DNA of 64,000 bases from Pezicula radicicola (taxonomy: Eukaryota; Ascomycota; Leotiomycetes; Helotiales; Dermateaceae). The number at the start of each line of letters is the position of its first letter. Within the stretch, counting starts at the first letter, position 1. A program made the position numbers and the translations under genes. This document shows positions 58,611 through 64,000 of this stretch, one piece after another. Below the pieces are notes generated by a model. It was not told where the DNA came from and did not search any database. It was given only the letters and a program-made list of their open reading frames with translations. The DNA is taken from positions 685,997 through 749,996 of the forward strand of contig PDUO01000005.1 of NCBI GenBank assembly GCA_003008705.1. Reading direction: 5' to 3'.

Positions 58611-60583
58611 TTACACCAACTCCTCCCTCAAATTTCCCACCACAGCTTTCGGTCTCCAAGTAGGGCTTGACAATATATTAGTCCCATCCGGTAAACTCGC
58701 CGCAGCCATGACCAATGTCCCAAAATCATCAACTTGGCTCAACCACGAATCAAGCATATCATTGTTACTAAATCTGAAATTCAACAGATCGCCATACGTT
58801 AGTCTCTTCCTCGTGAAATTGTTTTCTCTGAATTCTCGTTCCCAGTCTGATTTAGTGGTTGCACGCCATAGATCGCGTGAACATGGGAGGGTCATTTTGG
58901 CTAGTCTGTTGCCGTCGCATTCGTAGGGGTAGAGGACTGAGGTGATGTCGAAGAGGAGATCTACGAGGAAGAGGACCATTATTGTTCTGTATAGCGTGTT
59001 AATATTATAAGATATTTAATAACTATCAGAGACTGTGGGGTTTCGCATGTCTTACCGCCTCAGTGATTCAGCTACAACCCAACCCTCCCATGAAGTCTCA
59101 TCCGAAAGGTTTGTGTATTTTTTCTTAAAATCCGCCATCCGTAATGCTAGTTGCTACTTTGTGTAAGCGAGAGAAAAGTCCTTGCCAAGTCCTTGGACAA
59201 CGATCTACCAGATATACATACAATCGTTGTGTGTATCAATTGGAAATCAAAATTCGTTGCGTCCTCGTTGTCTTCTGATAATCGCAATAGGCAGTAAACT
59301 GTGATTGCTTGCAAGGCAGCAACAATGTTCCAGTAGTCAAATCGAGCGCACTATAAACCGTTCAGAATAATTTTACTAAGAAAGAAATAATCTATGCCGG
59401 TGCTACTAGACGAACCTCTGCAGAAAGTCTCTCCTGTTCCATTCTGATAGTCCTCCAAATGAAAACAGCATTTGCGGTGGTTTTCACTGAATACATTTGT
59501 ACAATACCAGCACAAATAGCCAAGGGGGAACTCTCACCAGCACTTTTTTCAGTAACAGTGTTGGTCAGAAGATACGGATGTATAAATGGTGGCGGCACTT
59601 TCCCAGGGAGCATCATACGAGGATAAGATCTCAGAGTGCATGCAACATAGTTCCTGTTCAGTGATAATTGATGTGTTCCAACTTGACGTGGCAAGAAAGC
59701 CCTAGGTGCTTTAGGCACGATATAGTCGAAGGACCATGGATCCGTAATAGAGGGAGAGAAGATAGAATCGAAGGAATCTGGAAGAACATAGGTGGATTTT
59801 GCAAGTTCAAGTGATGTGTTAGTTGACCTCCGTGGTAGACCTGTGTTGCCAGGAATGGCCGTATCGTTCGAGTAGTCCACGACGATTTCTTTCGGCTCGA
59901 GATCCCATGTCACGCCGTCAAAAGACTCCACATGCGGAAATTCGGTGTTGTTGGATTCGTCATATGGCTCTATCGACGGTGCTGCCACAGAATCTAGAGA
60001 GGGGGTTGTGAGGAGGGTAGTAAGTTCAACAAGCTGCGTTGGAGTCGGTGTTGGGGGATCCTGTGTTCCAGTCACTCGAAGAAGCTGCGGTGGATTGGAA
60101 TATCCACAGGAAAAGCCCTTCTCTGCACACCGTGAACACTTGGGATGTATAAAGTCACAACGTGTCTTGAGCTTGGTGCACACTACACAAGCCTTCTTTC
60201 TTGACTTCAGATGAGGCCTTGTCTTTCGACAATAAGAAATATGACGGGCCTGCGATTTGCCTGTTTTAGATAGTTAGCCTGTAGGATTTGCATTGCCTTA
60301 GCTCATAAAGTGAAGTAAGAATCCACTGTCCGGATTCTAGCTCGGCACGCACTGATCTTGAGTAACTCAAGCTAGCTTCCTCAGTCTGCCTCTTTACCAT
60401 TGATTTAGTGGAAGTAAGTCTACCAGAGTGTACCAAGGGTCTCATCTTCGGTCTTAAGATGAGGCAAGAATGCAGTCAGCTTTGGGAAGGGCCACTAAAC
60501 TCACCATTACTAAAACCCTTGGCACAAATACTGCACGTGAATCTCATCGGCGCTGAATTCAGCTCTTGATTTGGACGTTCCAT
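58611..60583 (-). CDS. Transcription factor with C2H(H/C) finger and Zn2Cys6 cluster
   Basis: Fungal nuclear DNA-binding regulator. Five exons on the minus strand, 60505-60583, 59416-60260, 59222-59350, 59056-59153 and 58611-58986, total 508 residues. The 244-bp first intron joins FTCSICAKGFSNG to KSQARHISYCRKTRP, completing a C-x2-C-x12-H-x4-C finger. Directly after it comes CVVCTKLKTRCDFIHPKCSRCAEKGFSC, a zinc binuclear cluster with C-x2-C-x6-C-x6-C-x2-C-x6-C spacing. The middle is disordered. The C-terminal part (FDYWNIVAALQAITVYCLLRL, ETSWEGWVVAESLRRTIMVLFLVDLL, MTLPCSRDLWRATTKSDWEREF) is the usual regulatory region. It is divergent from the MDR oxidoreductase gene with 456 bp between starts, so local regulation of that gene is a fair guess. 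Confidence 0.87.
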
Positions 60584-61039
60584 AATAGAAATCTGGAAAG
60601 AATTAGTGATGATAGCTATAGCGTATTTTGAACAGAAGCAGCTCGACCGGAGAACTTTGGTTGTTGTTGGTCTTGTGTACGTACAGACGTTTTGTAAGCA
60701 GAAAGTAAGATAGCAGGGATGTGACAACGGAACTCCGTGGCTCGCTTAAGAAAGGAGGCGCAGAAGGAGTCGAACCTGGAATAGGCGATGCCCATACGTA
60801 TTTTCCGCACCTTTGGTATCTGACATGAGGCATGATGCACGGAATTCCTTGGTGCTGTTGTGAATATTCTATTGTTAAGCATAGATGAGCTGATAAATAG
60901 TTACATCAACTTTACATACAAGGATAATTGGAGAAGTATAAAGGCGTAATAAAGTACCTACCTAGACAAAGTATTTTCCATCAACGCCATCCAACTCTTC
61001 TCTCTTCTGCTTCTAACTCAAAACTTTCAACCTTTCAAA
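60584..61039. promoter_or_regulatory. Shared divergent promoter (transcription factor / MDR enzyme)
   Basis: 456 bp between the two start codons. No clear inverted CGG triplet pair, as used by zinc-cluster factors, was recognised by eye. Confidence 0.55.
60937..60943 (+). promoter_or_regulatory. TATA-box candidate for the MDR gene
   Basis: TATAAAG, 97 bp upstream of the start codon at 61040 and followed by a C/T-rich leader (61000-61030), which is a typical placement for a fungal gene with a strong promoter. Confidence 0.5.
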
Positions 61040-62174
61040 ATGACCCAAATTTTCAATAATCAAGCAGCATGGGTTCCCGTTGAAAAGGCACCAGCTTTCG
61101 AAGTTGGTCCAGGACCAACCCCTAACCCGGCCGAGAATGAAGTCGTCATCAAAGTGGCATACGCAGCGGTCAATCCAACAGACTGGAAAGTGAGTCGTCC
61201 TTCCCCTCCAGAATCAACCGCAATAACTCACATCATTTTTTCCAGATGCAAGAATCTCCTCTCTTGAAACTCCAATACCCTTACATCTTCGGTACCGACG
61301 TCTCAGGAACAATCGTTCAACTCGGTTCAGGAGTAACAAGATTCAAAATCGGGCAACGAGTCTTCGGTCATTGTGATAGTCTCCTCACCAACAAATTAAC
61401 TAATGCCGGTTATCAACTCTATACCACATGTCTCGAGATTCTGGTTTCCGCAGTCCCGGATTCTCTTCCTTTGGCAAACGCGGCTGTTCTTCCTCTCTCA
61501 CTCTCTACAGCTGCTTCTGGACTCTACAAGAGCCTTGGTCTTCCTCTGCCATCACTAAATCCTAAGCCAACTGGAAAGACTGTGCTTATCTGGGGTGGCA
61601 GTTCTTCTTGTGGTTCTTCGGCTATTCAATTGGCTGTTGCTTCTGGATTGACTGTAGCGACGACTGCGGGAGCTCATAATCATGAGTATGTCAAGAGCTT
61701 GGGTGCCACTTATGCCTTTGACCATAAGGATCCAAAGGTTGTTGATGAGATATTGAAAGTCCTTAAGCCAGGTGATGCTGTCTATGATTCTATTGGAGAA
61801 GAGAGTTCGCAGAAAGCATCAGCTGAGATCGTCAGTAAACTGGGTGGTGGAAAATTTGCTTGTGTTCTGTGGCCTTCGCCTGTCGCATATGAAAATGTCC
61901 AGGGAGTTTTTGGTATGTCTGTTTTTGCATCCTGACTTTTCTTGACTGACAACATGGTATAGTGAATGGCCTAGATCCAGGATTGGTTGATTTGCATATC
62001 GGAGATGCTGTTTGGCGCAAGTATATCCCAGAGGCTTTGGCCAAGGGTAAGTTCCAAGCAAAGCCTGATCCCATGGTTATTGAAGGAGGTCTCGAGAAGG
62101 TGCAGGAAGGTGTGACTCTTTTGAAGAAAGGGGTGTCTGCGAAGAAGGTGGTCATTGAGATTGCAAAGGCTTGA
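61040..62174 (+). CDS. MDR zinc-binding-type dehydrogenase / enoyl reductase-like
   Basis: Medium-chain dehydrogenase/reductase, NADPH-dependent quinone or enoyl reductase type. Exons are 61040-61189, 61246-61912 and 61963-62174 (342 residues), introns 56 and 50 bp. The GroES-like N-terminal half shows VVIKVAYAAVNPTDWK and FGTDVSGTIVQLGSGVTRFKIGQRVFGH. The Rossmann half has KTVLIWGGSSSCGSSAIQLAVASG, with a modified nucleotide-binding loop, then TTAGAHNHEYVKSLGATYAFDHKDP. The C-terminus holds KKGVSAKKVVIEIAK. No cysteine set for a structural zinc is seen, so a zinc-free reductase is likely. Fungal relatives are often found in secondary-metabolite or xenobiotic loci, but no such cluster is present here. 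Confidence 0.9.
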
Positions 62175-63012
62175 TGAGGTTTCTGCGAAGATACCAGCGT
62201 ACTTCAAGCTCTGTTGCATGCATAGTTCAAGCCAAACTTACTGTAGCCAGTTTTCTGCTAATGCTTAAAGCCTTAATTATTTAATGGCTTGCTCATAACC
62301 GTGCCACTCTCAATGATCTATCGAACCATCCCATCCACCATATCTGTTAATTGAGCAAATGCCATCACACAACAAATCTACCTAAACATCTACATCATAA
62401 GCTTCATGAAGGAAAGTTAAAAGCCTGCATTCTCACAGATCGTTCCCTTCATCTTCTCATCCGCTAGTTGCAGACTCCGCTATCTAAGAATCGTGATTCT
62501 CGAATGTAATATTATTGTGCAATACCGACGTGATTGTGGGAAAGAAGCCGGAGGTAAGAATGTTAGTCTACTTATGATTCAGTAGCCAGCTAGAAAAATA
62601 AAGCTCTAGTTTAACTCAAAGCTAGTCTTCCAACCGAACAAGATATCAAAACCAATTCAGTCACTAATGGTGGCAATATAAAGAAGAAAAACTTTACTGT
62701 TATTCTCTTGAGTTGCCTTGACCACCGAAACTCATCATAGTTCACGCTACATACAACTCGCACCCACTCGCACCCCACTTGGTGACATCTTAGTGCACAC
62801 TGGTACATCTTTCAGGACCTGGTAGAAAATTGTAGAGAATGAACTTTTGATCTGAACTGCATACTACGACAGATCACTACAGGTCCCTGAAAACAACAAG
62901 ACACCATCTTAAAAAATCACAGTTCTGCCAAGGTCCTCTGCTTCACCCCGAGTACTATTTTCCTTCCACACACACACGACATCGAAGCGAAAAGAGTAGG
63001 ATATAGAAAGAA
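62175..63012. other. Intergenic, no gene seen
   Basis: Spacer with no supported coding sequence. It is AT-rich at 62240-62600. Confidence 0.45.
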
Positions 63013-63312
63013 ATGGCGCCGCCACCACGATATCTAAACGTTACCATGATAGCCCTCGCCCACTCTGCTATTGAACCGCCTCCATGCGATTGGGACAAAG
63101 CCCACTTGAGGTTTCTAGTCGATCCTCGCGAATTGGATACGGTGTTCATTATTGTTGGGGTTCTGCTTGGGTTGGCTGTGATGACGGGGTGTATGTATGC
63201 ATATAGCAGATGTAGGAAGAACGGGGAATGGAGCAGACGGATAAGAGGCTCTGTCGAGGGAGATAGGGAGAGGGGTGACATGGGTAGGAGGTATGGGAGG
63301 ATTGATGGGTGA
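63013..63312 (+). CDS. Small single-pass membrane protein, unknown
   Basis: 99 residues in one exon with a good start context (GAAATGG). The only clear feature is one membrane helix at about residues 42-64 (DTVFIIVGVLLGLAVMTGC ...), followed by a basic segment (SRCRKNGEWSRRIRGS), which predicts an outside N-terminus and a cytosolic Arg-rich tail. I know no family for it. The minus-strand frame over the same DNA looks like a shadow. Confidence 0.45.
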   Translation: MAPPPRYLNVTMIALAHSAIEPPPCDWDKAHLRFLVDPRELDTVFIIVGVLLGLAVMTGCMYAYSRCRKNGEWSRRIRGSVEGDRERGDMGRRYGRIDG

Positions 63313-64000
63313 TGTTAGTAGGATTTATCAAGGTGTTTTAGCAATTTGACGGACTGGGGAGTGTTGTGGATTTTTGAGTTGTCTTGTCTTTCTAATCCGC
63401 AATCTGATCTGCATCTGCCTTTGCATTCATCGCTACATCGTCATCCTTGGTGAGAAGCATGTGCCTGCAGGTCTTGGGAGAATGCTATATAAGTAGTTTG
63501 GTTGTAATGGAGTGTTGGATAGAGTATTCTCTGGGTTTTGGTGGTATATATGGAGTAGCGCTAATGTAATGAAATGGAAGTCTTTCCCATGAGAAGTGGA
63601 GTTTCGTAGGCGTCGTCAACTAGTGAAAGCGGGGAATGAGAAGAATTCGGTTCCTTGTTTGGATAATGAACTACCAGTTGCCTGTCCCGATATTGGTCTC
63701 TAGAAAATCATGAAGCCCGTGGAGCAGTAGCAGTAACCAGTGGAGCTTAGGGTAATCTTTTGATTCAATTTCGAGGGCCTCTGGGGACGATGAAGAGGAG
63801 GTTCTTCGTATCTCAGGCATTACTGCGCATTACAAAACCTCATGGCAAGGCCGCTGGGAATCAAGGAAGTAACCAAGCGTGGCCTGGCGCAAGACTTCTG
63901 GATTACTGAGTTGACTGGAGTGACTGAGTGATTGGGTTGACTAGAGTTACTGAGACGACCTGAGTTACTGAGTTGACGACATACAAGACATCAAATTGGC
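63313..64000. other. Intergenic with degenerate tandem repeat
   Basis: No gene seen up to the window edge. Confidence 0.4.
63904..63980 (+). repeat. Degenerate tandem repeat of ACTGAGTTGAC-type units
   Basis: The phrases ACTGAG(T/A) and TTGAC/CGAC alternate four to five times with variable spacers of 14 to 26 bases. Confidence 0.6.

Noticed and set aside
58519..58926. Plus-strand frame of 135 codons
   Set aside because: It lies antisense to the last exon of the zinc-cluster factor, whose minus-strand reading has family features.
1..64000. CRISPR arrays, bacterial operators, riboswitches
   Set aside because: No regularly spaced repeats; spliced genes show this is eukaryotic nuclear DNA.

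Overview
The window reads as nuclear DNA of a filamentous ascomycete (Pezizomycotina). Genes are intron-poor, with short introns (about 47 to 240 bp), GT/AG borders and CTAAC-like branch points. The gene families are typical of that group: a C2H2 plus Zn2Cys6 transcription factor, a BIM1-like GPI protein, F-box proteins with CxxC clusters, and a Pot1/Cdc13-type telomere domain. Transposon remnants carry C-to-T type stop codons as expected from RIP. A leotiomycete (Helotiales-like) origin is my impression from overall style, not something the sequence proves.

Layout. 0-8.2 kb: a truncated aromatic aminotransferase (-), a small orphan multi-exon gene (-), a 4EHP-class cap-binding protein (-) and an FMO-type monooxygenase (-). 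8.8-13.8 kb: a 1628-residue acidic protein with an N-terminal OB-like region and a C-terminal telomere-type OB fold. 13.8-15.8 kb: a MITE and a decayed short-chain dehydrogenase relic. 16-23.1 kb: a compact plus-strand series of Pmp3-like proteolipid, signal peptidase subunit SPC3, BIM1-like copper protein and an F-box protein. 23.1-29.8 kb: AT-rich accessory DNA with two divergent orphan genes, one with five zinc knuckles and one acidic, internally repeated and interrupted by a single in-frame stop. 29.8-37 kb: an F-box/CxxC protein and an MFS sugar transporter whose shared upstream region holds a second MITE, then foldbacks and a RIP-damaged Tc1/mariner element. 37.9-48.1 kb: a disordered protein, a fatty-acid elongase, an F-box-like relic and ribosomal protein uL4. 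49.7-63.3 kb: a Ulp2-type SUMO protease, a proline iminopeptidase, a zinc-cluster factor divergent from an MDR oxidoreductase, and a small single-pass membrane protein.

Most genes are unrelated housekeeping or single-function genes, so no operon-like pathway is implied. The arrangements that could reflect shared regulation are the divergent transcription factor/MDR pair (60.6-61.0 kb), the divergent F-box/MFS pair with a MITE between them, and the divergent orphan pair at 24.4-28.4 kb. The last pair is the best candidate for something undescribed. All exon borders are predictions made by eye from reading-frame continuity and splice consensus; no searches were run.
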